Source: Bacillota bacterium
Lineage (GTDB): Bacteria; Bacillota; Clostridia; Acetivibrionales; DSM-1351
Assembly (NCBI GenBank): GCA_023400235.1
Contig: JAEXFI010000043.1
Coordinates: 93,314 to 157,313, forward strand
DNA: 64,000 nucleotides
Reading direction: 5' to 3'
Shown: positions 45,762-54,433 of the stretch, piece by piece
How the letters are laid out: each line of letters begins with the position of its first letter
Position numbering within the stretch: position 1 is the stretch's first letter
Notes under the pieces: model-generated
The model's input: only the letters and a program-made list of their open reading frames with translations
Database searches by the model: none
What the model was told of the DNA's origin: nothing
Program-made: the position numbers and the translations under genes

Positions 45762-46634
45762 TTACTCCTTATTTAACTTGGCAAATATACCTCGAATGAT
45801 TAAAATAACACAGGCACCTGTTAATATAAGCATAACACTGGATGCATTTGCTCCACCATAATTATTAGTTTTCATTTGATTGTACAGATAAAGCACCAGC
45901 ACGGAAGTTCTGTTTGCAGGTCCTCCATTTGTAAGCAGGTACACCTGTTCAAATGTTCTTAAGCCGAATATCATAGCCAAGGTAACACAGGTCTGAAATG
46001 AACCTTTGATTAAAGGTATCGTAATATGAATATGTTGTCTTATTCCGTCGGCACCATCAATCTGAGCTGCTTCATAATAGCTTTCATCAATATTGGTTAT
46101 ATCCGCCAGCATTATAACCATATAATAACCGATATAAAATACCCAATAGATCAACATACAGGGAAAAGCTGTTTTTATAGTGCCAAGCCAATTTGTTGCA
46201 TATTCGCCAAGACCCACAGCTCTCAGCAAACCATTAATCAAACCAAACTCGCTGTTGTACATTGCTGCCCATAACATGGCAAGAGCAATTCCTGAAATAA
46301 CCTGCGGCAAAAAGTATACTGTTCTGAAAAATTGCCAGCCTCTTGGTTTTTTCGATAATATTAATGCCATGAGCATTGCAAGCGGAACCTGTATACCTCC
46401 GGCAACTACAGCCCAAATGACATTATTTTTTACACTGCGCCAAAACACTTTATCGCTAAAAATATCCTTATAGTTATATAAACCTTTAAAAATAGGAGAT
46501 GTAATACCATTCCATTCAAAAAGACTGGTTATCGATACATAGCCTACCGGTATAATAAAGAATAGGGTAAATAGTGCAAGTCCCGGCAATATAAAGATGC
46601 AGATGTTTTTTATGTCATGCTTTTTAACTTCCAT
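45762..46634 (-). CDS. Carbohydrate ABC transporter permease (MalF type)
   Basis: A 290-residue permease with about six helices and the EAA loop YYEAAQIDGADGIRQHIHITIPLI. The start ATG 46634 (MEVKKHDIKNI) follows GGCAGGAGCG; an earlier ATG at 46661 lacks a site. It lies 105 bp after the binding-protein gene, beyond an intercistronic hairpin that should lower expression of the permeases relative to the binding protein. Confidence 0.9.
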   Translation of the reverse strand: MEVKKHDIKNICIFILPGLALFTLFFIIPVGYVSITSLFEWNGITSPIFKGLYNYKDIFSDKVFWRSVKNNVIWAVVAGGIQVPLAMLMALILSKKPRGWQFFRTVYFLPQVISGIALAMLWAAMYNSEFGLINGLLRAVGLGEYATNWLGTIKTAFPCMLIYWVFYIGYYMVIMLADITNIDESYYEAAQIDGADGIRQHIHITIPLIKGSFQTCVTLAMIFGLRTFEQVYLLTNGGPANRTSVLVLYLYNQMKTNNYGGANASSVMLILTGACVILIIRGIFAKLNKE

Positions 46635-46686
46635 CGCTCCTGCCTCCATTGTCCAAACCACTCAAAATATTATAGTCGTTATTTTT

Positions 46687-46716
46687 ACATTGGCAGGCTA
46701 TACAGCCTGCCAATGT
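46687..46716 (-). terminator. Intercistronic attenuating hairpin
   Basis: Perfect 12-bp arms ACATTGGCAGGC (46687-46698) and GCCTGCCAATGT (46705-46716), 6-nt loop, between the binding-protein and permease genes. The following bases on the minus strand (AAAAATAACG) carry no T tract, so partial termination or 3'-end protection is more likely than a full stop. Confidence 0.65.
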
Positions 46717-46738
46717 ATTTGAATCTATTTATTATTAT

Positions 46739-48043
46739 TTATTTTGCAGCTTTTTTTAATTCCGCAATAAACTGCTCTGGAGTGTATTCTCCAAGAATAA
46801 GTCCTTCAAGTGCAGGCGGGAATGCAGTTACTACCTTTGTAGGCATTGCAGATTCAAAAGTTCCAATCATATACGGAGCGGCAGTACTTTGTTCAATCAT
46901 TGTAGCCTGAAGCTTCTCTGTCTGATCAGTAATCTTTGACTTGATAGTAAATATTGAGCCTGAAGAATTGGACAATTCAGTAACTCTATCAACATCACAA
47001 ATATATTTTAGGAACTTGACTATTGCTTCCTCTTTTGCAGGGTTATTCTGCTTGGCAGCAGCTATATAAGCCTGAACTGCATTTACGTAAGCTCCCGGCT
47101 TACCACCGTTGTAACCCAAACCGGCGCTGATAGCAAGATTGTCATAAAGGCCCTGAACACCTTCCGTTTTGATTCTTGACAAAATCCATGATCCATTGGT
47201 ATATATTGCTGATCTTTCATTAAAGAAATGTCCGTTTACAACTGTAGCATCTGCTCCAAGTGCATCAGGCGAAGTGTAAGTAAACATCTTTTGCATAATC
47301 TTTGCCGCTTCTAAGAAAGCAGGATCATCCAGTCCTTTTTCATAAACATCAGGTCCGCCCACTGCTGCAAGAGCATATGAATACCAAAGCATTGAAGTCC
47401 ATGCGTTTTTATTGGTCATCTGTGCAGTTGGGAATATTTTCTTTGCTTTTAATGCATCACATACTTTCCACAACTCTTCATAAGTAGTAGGAATAGTGCT
47501 TACGCCGGCACTTTCCAATAATTTCTTATTAAACATTATTGCAATAACCGCATTCTCATATGGGAGTGCAAAGTTTTTGCCCTTATACTGAGCCGTCTTT
47601 ATTACACCTTCTGCAAATTTATCGGCCCATTCCTTCTCAGCCAGATAGGAAGTGAGATCCATCAGCTTTTCTGATTCAGAATACAATTGTAAGTCCGCAG
47701 TGGATTTGAAGGTAAAAATATCAGGTGCATTACCGGTTGATATCATAGCCCTTATCTTATCTTCATAAGCATCGTAATCAGTGTAGCCTTCAATTTTAAC
47801 TTCGATGGTGGATTCATTTTCCTTGTTGAAGGAATCTACCATTTGACCAAACACTTTTGCTTTTCCGTCTGTTCCAACCCAAATACTTGGGAAAGTAATT
47901 ACAACCTTTTCAGTACCTGTACTTTTCCCGGTTGATGAATTTGTTGACTGACTTACATCTGACTTACCACAGGCTGCAAAAATTGCCATTGTCATTGAAA
48001 GAACTACCATTGATGCCACAATACGTTTGATAATCTTCCCCAT
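46739..48043 (-). CDS. Carbohydrate ABC transporter substrate-binding lipoprotein
   Basis: A 434-residue SBP_bac_1 family protein. Signal peptide with lipobox AIFAACGK and a Ser/Thr linker. The N-lobe reads VVITFPSIWVGTDGKAKVFGQMVDSF (shown in part of its first strand) with ISTGNAPDIFTF, the C-lobe HFFNERSAIYTNGSWILSRI. It leads the operon binding protein-permease-permease-sulfoquinovosidase, so the probable ligand is sulfoquinovose or sulfoquinovosyl glycerol. It is not clearly alike to the alphaproteobacterial SmoF. The start ATG follows AAGGAAGG. Confidence 0.9.
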   Translation of the reverse strand: MGKIIKRIVASMVVLSMTMAIFAACGKSDVSQSTNSSTGKSTGTEKVVITFPSIWVGTDGKAKVFGQMVDSFNKENESTIEVKIEGYTDYDAYEDKIRAMISTGNAPDIFTFKSTADLQLYSESEKLMDLTSYLAEKEWADKFAEGVIKTAQYKGKNFALPYENAVIAIMFNKKLLESAGVSTIPTTYEELWKVCDALKAKKIFPTAQMTNKNAWTSMLWYSYALAAVGGPDVYEKGLDDPAFLEAAKIMQKMFTYTSPDALGADATVVNGHFFNERSAIYTNGSWILSRIKTEGVQGLYDNLAISAGLGYNGGKPGAYVNAVQAYIAAAKQNNPAKEEAIVKFLKYICDVDRVTELSNSSGSIFTIKSKITDQTEKLQATMIEQSTAAPYMIGTFESAMPTKVVTAFPPALEGLILGEYTPEQFIAELKKAAK

Positions 48044-48696
48044 AATTATTAACCTTCCTTTTCATTTTTTTTACCAATTGAAAATTTGACCCTGCTGTAT
48101 GGATTTTAACATTGGGCACAAGCTATACTTTTAGGCATTTATGCCAATTCTTCAATAAATTAAAACCTTTAATTTATTGAAGAAAAAAATAAAACTTGTC
48201 GGTTACTGTTCTAGTTATTAAGGCAACTACTGGGTTCTGCGAGCTACTAACAACTATACATATTCACCAAAAACATTAGTTTACACTGGCAATTATATAT
48301 CATATATTATAAAAAGTAAACAGTTATTTTATATTTTTCGACTTTATAATACATTTTATATTTTTTGCAATTCAGACCCTAAGCTGATTTGTTTAAATAT
48401 TTTAATTATGTCTCATTGGATTTAGATATTTCAGGGTATACACTCCATCCTTTTAATGCTAGTTCGGGCATAATACGGTTATTTATACATCTATAATTGT
48501 TTTAAGTTCTATGATTGAAAGATTTTGATTACTGTGATATCCTTAAATAAAGCTCTACATGATATTTTTTTGACTTTTTTATTAAAACTTATAATTAATT
48601 CCTCTTTAACAATATAAATTCAGAAATATATTTCCATATATTGTGTAGATAGCTTTATATTTTTTAATAATATATAATAAATATAAGGAGAGCTCA
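48044..48696. other. Divergent regulatory region between importer and DUF4867/ROK genes
   Basis: A 653-bp AT-rich gap between the minus-strand importer operon and the plus-strand DUF4867-ROK operon. It holds the long palindrome at 48148-48184. No coding frame was found. Promoters for both directions must lie here; TTGACT at 48570 with TATAAT at 48590 is a candidate for the plus strand but its 14-bp spacing is too short to call. Confidence 0.55.
48148..48184. promoter_or_regulatory. Perfect 17-bp-arm palindrome, probable ROK operator
   Basis: TTCTTCAATAAATTAAA (48148-48164), spacer ACC, TTTAATTTATTGAAGAA (48168-48184), about 105-140 bp before the binding-protein start. AT-rich palindromes of this type are bound by ROK repressors such as XylR and NagC, and a ROK repressor gene is encoded 1.3 kb away. 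Confidence 0.65.
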
Positions 48697-49362
48697 ATGA
48701 TAAACAATTTAAGGCAATTGAATCCTGCTCTGCAAATAAAAAGTATATTTGATGAAGCATTTTTAAGGTACGGAAAAGTTCTTGAACAATATGACTTTTC
48801 TCAATGTATTGAAATCATGCAAGTCAAAGGTATTCCGGCTTCAGGTAATGTCTATGTTGCATGTGACCATGAATTAATGGGCACTGCTGTTGCAAAAGAG
48901 CTGCGTAATAATTTTTACGGCAGCATGCCTGTTCAGATAGGATATTGTAACGGTAACAGCAGCAAGCTCAACGCTCTGGAATATCATAAGGGTTCTGAGA
49001 TAGATGTGGCCGTAACAGACCTGGTGCTTATTTTAGCAGATATAAGGGATATTAAGGATAATAAGCTGCACAGTTCATCTGCCGAGATTTTCTTTGTACC
49101 CGGCGGGTCCGCTGTTGAATTATACGGTACCACACTGCATTTTGCCCCCTGTAAAGTATCAGACAAGGGTTTCAAGAGTATAATAGTGCTTCCTGCAGGT
49201 ACAAACCAGCCCCTCCCTTCTATTCCATCACCCCTGTGTGAAGAGGACAAGCTTTTATGGATGCAGAATAAATGGCTGATTGCCCATAAGGAAAGTGTTC
49301 CGGCATCCAAGGGAGCCTGCGCAGGAATAACAGGTGAAAATATTGAAATAATTTACAAATGA
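48697..49362 (+). CDS. DUF4867 family cupin-like protein, possible sulfoquinovose isomerase
   Basis: A 221-residue protein of the DUF4867 family: LRQLNPALQIKSIFDEAFLR at the start, FYGSMPVQIGYCNGNSSKLN and ALEYHKGSEIDVAVTDLVLI in the middle, ELYGTTLHFAPCK and PAGTNQPLP later. EYHKGSE and LHFAPCK supply the Glu, His and His ligands expected of a cupin-type metal site. The start ATG follows GGAGAGCTCA. In Firmicutes this family neighbours sugar catabolic genes; I recall, without certainty, that a member serves as sulfoquinovose isomerase in transaldolase-type sulfoglycolysis. It is co-directional with the ROK gene. The fucose-isomerase-like protein at 52972 is the rival candidate for that step. 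Confidence 0.72.
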   Translation: MINNLRQLNPALQIKSIFDEAFLRYGKVLEQYDFSQCIEIMQVKGIPASGNVYVACDHELMGTAVAKELRNNFYGSMPVQIGYCNGNSSKLNALEYHKGSEIDVAVTDLVLILADIRDIKDNKLHSSSAEIFFVPGGSAVELYGTTLHFAPCKVSDKGFKSIIVLPAGTNQPLPSIPSPLCEEDKLLWMQNKWLIAHKESVPASKGACAGITGENIEIIYK

Positions 49363-49393
49363 TTCTAAGGTAACTAATCTAGCGAAAAGAAGT

Positions 49394-49496
49394 GGTATAG
49401 GTTGAAAGAAATTTTAAAGCAAATAAAAATGTGGCACCAATTCCATGCCGTGACTTCCATGGAGTTTTGTGCGGGATGGAGGGCACGGAAATAAAT
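49394..49496 (+). repeat. Family B element, copy 3 (before the ROK repressor)
   Basis: Plus-strand copy between the DUF4867 and ROK genes. Outer stem arms are TGGCAC and GTGCGG (partial), inner stem TCCATG/CATGGA; it ends GGAGGGCACGGAAATAAAT at the ROK start. It contains a short frame MEFCAGWRARK whose stop lies 2 bp before the ROK ATG. Confidence 0.85.
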
Positions 49497-50726
49497 ATGG
49501 ATCAATCCGCAAATGGAATTAACATGCTGGGAGTTAAGATAAAGAACAGGAGTTCAATCTTATATTTGATTTACCGTTCAGGCGGAATCTCCAGAAAGGA
49601 TATAGCCAATAAACTTAATTTGACACCGGCTGCTATTACCCTGATTACGACCGACCTGATAAATGAAGGAATTCTTGTTGAATCGGCGGTGGAGCAAAAC
49701 AACAATCGCAAGGGACGTAAGGAAATCCTCCTGGATATCAACAGGAGAAAATATGCAACTATTGGTATCTATATCAGTACAAATAAATTTCAGCTCCTAT
49801 GTATGGACTTAAATAATACGGTTATTTTTGAGGATACGGTATTTACTGCAGATTGTCATAAGAAATCCTCAGCCATATTGGATAAGGTATGTGCAATTTT
49901 GGAGCATAAGCTTATTTATTATGATATAGTCAGAACGAGAACCATTCTGGGTGTGGGTATCAGTGTTAAGGGTATCGTGAATTCCAGAGCCGGAGTAAGT
50001 ATTAATTCTTATAACGTCTGGGAGGATAATGTCAATGTTGTTGAATATATTCAGAAAAGAATGAAGGTCCCCGCAATATTGACAAACAATATCTGTTCAC
50101 TGGCACATGGAGAAAGTTTTTTTACCAATATGGAGCACCCCAAGGATATGCTGTTTATAAAATATGGCCCCGGGGTCGGAGCAGCCAGAGTATCCTATCA
50201 GGATACCTTAAGTGTTTTTGATTTTAATGCAATTCAGCTGGGCCATACTATCGCAGATCCTAACGGCTTAATCTGCGAGTGCGGCAATAGAGGCTGCCTT
50301 GAAACAATCGCAGGCTATGATGCCATTGAAAGAAATGCTGCCAATATATTATCAGGCAAGCTGACGCCCTGTCTCTTCTCATACACAGACGGAAACGCTG
50401 AAAATATAAATATGAAGAATATCATAAAAGCGTACAATGATGGGGATAAATTGATAGAGGACATTCTGGACAGGTCTATTTATTTTCTGTCTATTGCAAT
50501 AAAGAATTCAATGTGCTTGTTTGATCCCAAATCAATAATCTTGTACGGGGAACTTTTTGAGAACGAAAAGTTCAGAAAGAACCTGTATATACAACTGTCC
50601 AACTATTCCGGTTATGAAAAGGTAACCTTCAGCAGCTTTAATCTCCAATTGGAAACTCAGGGGCCCGCTTCCACAATAATAAGCTTTTTCTTTGAAAACG
50701 GCGGCGTAATAGATATTAAAGATTAA
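49497..50726 (+). CDS. ROK family transcriptional repressor
   Basis: A 409-residue regulator with an N-terminal winged helix (SSILYLIYRSGGISRKDIAN) and a sugar-kinase-like ROK domain. The zinc motif is CECGNRGCLE (CxCGxxGC), preceded by GHTIADPNG. The start ATG 49497 (MDQSANGINM) follows the family B element; an upstream ATG at 49431 reads through the repeat. ROK repressors of XylR/NagC type are released by sugars or sugar derivatives. Its position between the import and catabolic operons, next to the palindrome 48148-48184, makes it the likely sulfoquinovose repressor. Confidence 0.9.
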   Translation: MDQSANGINMLGVKIKNRSSILYLIYRSGGISRKDIANKLNLTPAAITLITTDLINEGILVESAVEQNNNRKGRKEILLDINRRKYATIGIYISTNKFQLLCMDLNNTVIFEDTVFTADCHKKSSAILDKVCAILEHKLIYYDIVRTRTILGVGISVKGIVNSRAGVSINSYNVWEDNVNVVEYIQKRMKVPAILTNNICSLAHGESFFTNMEHPKDMLFIKYGPGVGAARVSYQDTLSVFDFNAIQLGHTIADPNGLICECGNRGCLETIAGYDAIERNAANILSGKLTPCLFSYTDGNAENINMKNIIKAYNDGDKLIEDILDRSIYFLSIAIKNSMCLFDPKSIILYGELFENEKFRKNLYIQLSNYSGYEKVTFSSFNLQLETQGPASTIISFFFENGGVIDIKD

Positions 50727-50740
50727 CCGATATGAGTTAA

Positions 50741-50776
50741 AAAATGCGGGTTCCTCAGGACCCGCATTTTTTATTT
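50741..50776 (+). terminator. Rho-independent terminator of the ROK operon
   Basis: AAAATGCGGGT (50741-50751), loop TCCTCAGG, ACCCGCATTTT (50760-50770) then TTATTTT. It starts 15 bp after the ROK stop. Confidence 0.88.
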
Positions 50777-50787
50777 TAGCGGCCAAG

Positions 50788-50829
50788 GGAGTGTTATAAA
50801 ATGAAATTACTTCCATTTTATAACACTCC
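50788..50829. repeat. Family C hairpin, copy 1
   Basis: Perfect 16-bp arms GGAGTGTTATAAAATG (50788-50803) and CATTTTATAACACTCC (50814-50829). It lies between the ends of the ROK gene (plus) and the DMT gene (minus). A closely similar hairpin is at 58863-58908. Confidence 0.8.
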
Positions 50830-50899
50830 TTATGAGAAACTGCTGCATATTCATACGTTTTCCAATAACCTCTATTAGAAAAATCCAATTTAATCCAGC

Positions 50900-51820
50900 C
50901 TATGAATTTAGCTTTTTTTGCAATTCGGCTTTTTTCTTTTGCTCAAGCAATATCCCAAACGCTCCTGCTAAAACTATTGCTATTCCAATATACTGGCCCG
51001 ACACCATAACATCTCCAAACAGGAGAAAGGCTACTATTGTGGCAACAATCGGCATTAAAAGCAGGAATACCTTAACAATCCAAACTGGGAAACGTCTAAG
51101 GTTATAATAATATACAATATAGATGAGAGTCTGACCCAAGCCTGCGACCAATATCGCCACCAACAGCGGCCTGTTTTCGGTCAGCCTGCCCAGTTGTCCC
51201 ATGGTACCCATAAACAATGACGTACCAATAAACATAATCATAGTGATGAAGTTATTATAAAACGCCACTACATTATCCGCCGCAGGATTCTTCTTGTCCA
51301 GCTGCACGCTTTTAATTACAAAGGCGTTGATGGATACAAATAATGCGCTCAATATAAAGAATATATCTGCTTTGTTCCCGATTTTGAACTTGCTCAAATC
51401 AATTCCCATAACCATAAGAACACCAAAGAGCATTACAAAGGTGTATGTCCAGTCCAGCTTCGAGAATTTTTCCTTGTAAATTATAACAGAAATTAAATTG
51501 ACAAAGATAATATCACACTTTAATAAAGCTGTACCGGCACCTGCATGGGATAGGCTCAGACCGATAAAGGCTGTTAAATCAAGAGAAAAACCCAGCACAC
51601 CAATCAGTATTAATCTTAATAGAATGCCTTTTGTCTTAAGTAAAAGCTTTAGCTCGTTTCTTTTAAACATTATTACAGTTAAAAGAATCATAGTTATAAA
51701 TCGGATAACAATTCCCACTGTAAAAACTGACATTTCGGAGACGGCTTTTTGACTTGCGACATAATAGCATCCCCATATGAATGCTAATAGCAATAGAGGA
51801 GCTGCTTGTTTTATTTTCAT
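50900..51820 (-). CDS. EamA/DMT family transporter, possible sulfonate exporter
   Basis: A 306-residue, ten-helix drug/metabolite transporter with two EamA repeats (residues about 5-140 and 150-285). FIWGCYYVASQKAV is the typical first helix. It starts right after the stop of the transaldolase gene, with ribosome site AAGGGG. As the last gene of the catabolic operon it may export the sulfonate end product (dihydroxypropanesulfonate, sulfolactate or isethionate), which cells cannot use further; that is inference from context. Confidence 0.85.
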   Translation of the reverse strand: MKIKQAAPLLLLAFIWGCYYVASQKAVSEMSVFTVGIVIRFITMILLTVIMFKRNELKLLLKTKGILLRLILIGVLGFSLDLTAFIGLSLSHAGAGTALLKCDIIFVNLISVIIYKEKFSKLDWTYTFVMLFGVLMVMGIDLSKFKIGNKADIFFILSALFVSINAFVIKSVQLDKKNPAADNVVAFYNNFITMIMFIGTSLFMGTMGQLGRLTENRPLLVAILVAGLGQTLIYIVYYYNLRRFPVWIVKVFLLLMPIVATIVAFLLFGDVMVSGQYIGIAIVLAGAFGILLEQKKKAELQKKLNS

Positions 51821-52885
51821 TTAGATCATGTATCCCCTTACAAGTTTTAATAAATCATCATAACCGCCAATAAAACCGGATACTGTAGCTCTGAAGCCGC
51901 CATATTTTTCAAATTCCTCATACTTCATACCAAATTCCTCAAAGGATTTGTGAAATTCGCTTAGCTTTCCCAGTTGATTCATATATTCTTCTTTAACAGG
52001 TATATCAATTCGGCTTGTTACCTCGATATCACAGGAGTTCAATTTCTTGTGCCAGTTGAAGGGTATGGTCATTGATAAATCTCCGCCTATCAATTGTGAC
52101 CAATGATGGTGGTTTCTGCAAGCTGCTGACAGCAATCTGGTCTTATAGCCTCTTTCCTTGAATATTCTGTAGGCCTCCTTCATAACTGCGATTCCTGACC
52201 ATTCCAGGCTTTCAGGATCAACAATTATATCCTGTTCATCAGTGTATTTCTTCATCCAGTCATCAGTCCTGCCAATCATTATTGTGCAAACCGGTGCCAT
52301 GGTTTCAGTAGCCAGGCCTTCTGCCTCTCTCCTCTTCAAGCCTCTATCAACAGCCTGCGCAACAGCAACAGCCTGTGCAACAGTGAAAGAAACGGTAGCG
52401 TTTATGCTGATTCCTCTGTAGGTTGCCTCCTCCATTGCCTTGATGCCTGCCTCGGAAGCAGGCATTTTTACCTGCATATTTTCCCCAAGACTGTTTATAA
52501 CATCTGCCTGCTGCAGCATTTTTTCAGTATCTCTGTAATACTTGGGATTAGTCTGAATTGACAGCCTGCCCTTTTTACCCTTTGATTCATTAAAAATGGG
52601 AAGCAGCTTTTTTGACCTAAGAGCACCTATTTCATAAATCAGAGCCCAGGCTACATCCTCTTCGGTCATGTCTTTTCTTTCCGACACCATTTCTTTTATA
52701 CGTTTTTCCCATATAGACAGCTCTCCCTTGATAACGGAACCAACTATGGCAGGATTACTTGTAGCACTGACACAACCTCTCTCCAGTGCATAGTTCAGTT
52801 CGTTTTCCCCGCAGGAATCCATCCATATATCCGTATTTGGAAATTTAACCACTGTTTCATGTAATTTGCCTTTAAATGTGCTCAT
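51821..52885 (-). CDS. Transaldolase family protein (long form)
   Basis: A 354-residue TIM-barrel protein of the TalA/B family. N-terminus DIWMDSCGENELNYALERGC with ATSNPAIV (the D-S-x-x...TSNPxI block), Schiff-base Lys in NMQVKMPASEAGIKAMEEA, then GISINATVSFTVAQAV and MIGRTDDWM. The start ATG follows AGGGGGTCGGATT. It differs from the short FSA-like paralogue at 54434. In sulfoglycolysis a transaldolase splits sulfofructose, passing the dihydroxyacetone unit to GAP and freeing sulfolactaldehyde; whether this or the short protein does it is open. Confidence 0.85.
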   Translation of the reverse strand: MSTFKGKLHETVVKFPNTDIWMDSCGENELNYALERGCVSATSNPAIVGSVIKGELSIWEKRIKEMVSERKDMTEEDVAWALIYEIGALRSKKLLPIFNESKGKKGRLSIQTNPKYYRDTEKMLQQADVINSLGENMQVKMPASEAGIKAMEEATYRGISINATVSFTVAQAVAVAQAVDRGLKRREAEGLATETMAPVCTIMIGRTDDWMKKYTDEQDIIVDPESLEWSGIAVMKEAYRIFKERGYKTRLLSAACRNHHHWSQLIGGDLSMTIPFNWHKKLNSCDIEVTSRIDIPVKEEYMNQLGKLSEFHKSFEEFGMKYEEFEKYGGFRATVSGFIGGYDDLLKLVRGYMI

Positions 52886-52918
52886 AATCCGACCCCCTAT
52901 ATTTTTTAGCCGCTTTTG

Positions 52919-52963
52919 TTAAGGCAATTACCATCAGTTGTTATCTGAAAAGTAATTGCCCAA
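52919..52963. repeat. Short relative of the 19811-19972 element
   Basis: TTAAGGCAATTACCATC (52919-52935) matches the left end of the 162-bp element at 16 of 17 bases; the right end GTAATTGCCCAA mirrors it. The 9-bp stem GGCAATTAC/GTAATTGCC (52923-52931 with 52952-52960) and an inner TCAG/CTGA make a hairpin between two catabolic genes. It looks like an internally deleted copy. Confidence 0.6.
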
Positions 52964-52971
52964 TATTTTTA

Positions 52972-54288
52972 CTACTCTATAACTTCATAATTCATCATTT
53001 TTGCAGCAAGCCTCAATACATCCCTGTACTCTCCGTACAGCATTGCCAGGTGGTGTGCAACACCAGTTTCTGTCACTGTATTGAGCAAGTCATTAATGTT
53101 CTGTTCAAATTTTACCTTTGTGTAGGTTCCGCAGAGCTGTTTCTTCATTTCTATAGACTCCCCGGCTGCAAGGAACATTCTTGTTTTACCGCGGGCAGTG
53201 TCAAATCTCATAAGATTAACATGTCCCTCTTTCATTACAAAACCGGCAGTTACACCCTTACCTCCGGCAAAATAGGTATCAAGGGTTCTTTCACTCTTTC
53301 CGTCCCACAGATTCGCCGGTGCAACACCGCAATGCCACATAAGGGCAAAATCCTCCTGAAGGTCGACCTGAGAAAGGTCTGCCAGAAATGGTGTTTCAGC
53401 ACCCAATGCTGCACCTGCCAGCATGGACAGAGCACCCTCAACATCCCCTTCACAGGATAAAATTATTCCTTTTGATTGAAGAATGGACATTGCTGCACAA
53501 GGTGAAATTCCGTAATTCGCTGCAAATTCCGGCCAACATCTTACCGCTGCCGCTGTAAGGCCATTTTTTTCAACAAATTTGGATGCACTTACACAGAGCT
53601 GAGCAACCTTTTTAACCTGTGCATCGTTTACTTCCTTACAAATAAATAACGACCTGACTTCCTTCTCTTCTTCTGCAATCTCAGCATCAGTAACTGGCTG
53701 TGAAAACATATCCGCAATTTCATAATGGTCTATGAGAATACCTGTTTTCTGGTAGATATCCATGTCATCGACACCAACATTAAAGAATCCGTGGGCACGG
53801 TAGCCTACCAGGCCTACCTTTGCATTTTGGAGAGCAACCTTTACCCTCAAGGCATCTACCCATTTTTCGTCGATACTGTCACCTATAGTGCAGGAGTAGT
53901 CATCTTTTCCGGTCTTATAAAGATTGGAAGCATTGAGGTTCAAACCACAGACAGCATTCAGGCGAATTTTACCTCCATCATAAGGAAGCTCGTTGTACGC
54001 CCAGAGCAAAAATGGCTTTTTAATATATTTTGCGAAAATCAAGGCCAGATGTCCTAAATGGAAGGTACCGCTTATTATAACCACTCCATCTACATTTGCT
54101 GCCAGCAGCTTAACAGCAGCCTCTTCCGCATCATTTATTTCAATCACGCAATCTTCAATGAACGTAAAGTCCACATTGGGCAGCTTTTTTAAGTCTTCAA
54201 TCGTTTTTGTATACATTGCCTGTGCTGTTTTGTATTCATATGTGGTCCTGGTCAGGCAGACAACGCCGAGTTTAACTTTTTGTTTCAT
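52972..54288 (-). CDS. L-fucose/L-arabinose isomerase family protein
   Basis: A 438-residue protein with the three-domain pattern of fucose/arabinose isomerase-like enzymes: GVVIISGTFHLGHLALIFAKYIKK in domain 1 (given in part), AAAVRCWPEFAANYGISPCAAMS with the metal-binding Glu, EGDVEGALSMLAGAALG, then MWHCGVAPANL and VTETGVAHHLAMLYGEY with His candidates. It should bind Mn2+ and convert an aldose to a ketose. In this operon the natural role is sulfoquinovose to 6-deoxy-6-sulfofructose. The start ATG follows AGGAGACCAAT, which is the end of a family A element. Confidence 0.85.
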   Translation of the reverse strand: MKQKVKLGVVCLTRTTYEYKTAQAMYTKTIEDLKKLPNVDFTFIEDCVIEINDAEEAAVKLLAANVDGVVIISGTFHLGHLALIFAKYIKKPFLLWAYNELPYDGGKIRLNAVCGLNLNASNLYKTGKDDYSCTIGDSIDEKWVDALRVKVALQNAKVGLVGYRAHGFFNVGVDDMDIYQKTGILIDHYEIADMFSQPVTDAEIAEEEKEVRSLFICKEVNDAQVKKVAQLCVSASKFVEKNGLTAAAVRCWPEFAANYGISPCAAMSILQSKGIILSCEGDVEGALSMLAGAALGAETPFLADLSQVDLQEDFALMWHCGVAPANLWDGKSERTLDTYFAGGKGVTAGFVMKEGHVNLMRFDTARGKTRMFLAAGESIEMKKQLCGTYTKVKFEQNINDLLNTVTETGVAHHLAMLYGEYRDVLRLAAKMMNYEVIE

Positions 54289-54292
54289 ATTG

Positions 54293-54409
54293 GTCTCCTA
54301 TCTACGCGCATAAGGGCGTACACAAATAGTAATGAAAGGCACGCAGTGGCTTTCGCTGGGTGAAATCCACTTTTTGACTAGCCGCATGTAGCTTTCACGC
54401 CAGCTACCA
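54293..54409 (-). repeat. Family A structured repeat, copy 3
   Basis: On the minus strand, GGTAGCTGGCGTGAAAG...GTGGATTTCACCCAGCG (outer arms GTGAAA/TTTCAC), then GAAAGCCACTGCGTGCCTTTC and TACGCCCTTATGCGCGTA, ending AGATAGGAGACC, the ribosome site of the isomerase gene. It fills the gap between the FSA-like and isomerase genes and keeps operon orientation. Confidence 0.82.
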
Positions 54410-54433
54410 GATACGCATCCAGCGTTCTTTATA

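Noticed and set aside
50760..50888. Minus-strand frame reading MDFSNRGYWKTYEYAAVSHK upstream of the DMT gene region.
   Set aside because: It crosses the family C hairpin and the ROK terminator and overlaps the ROK gene end; no family or ribosome site supports it.
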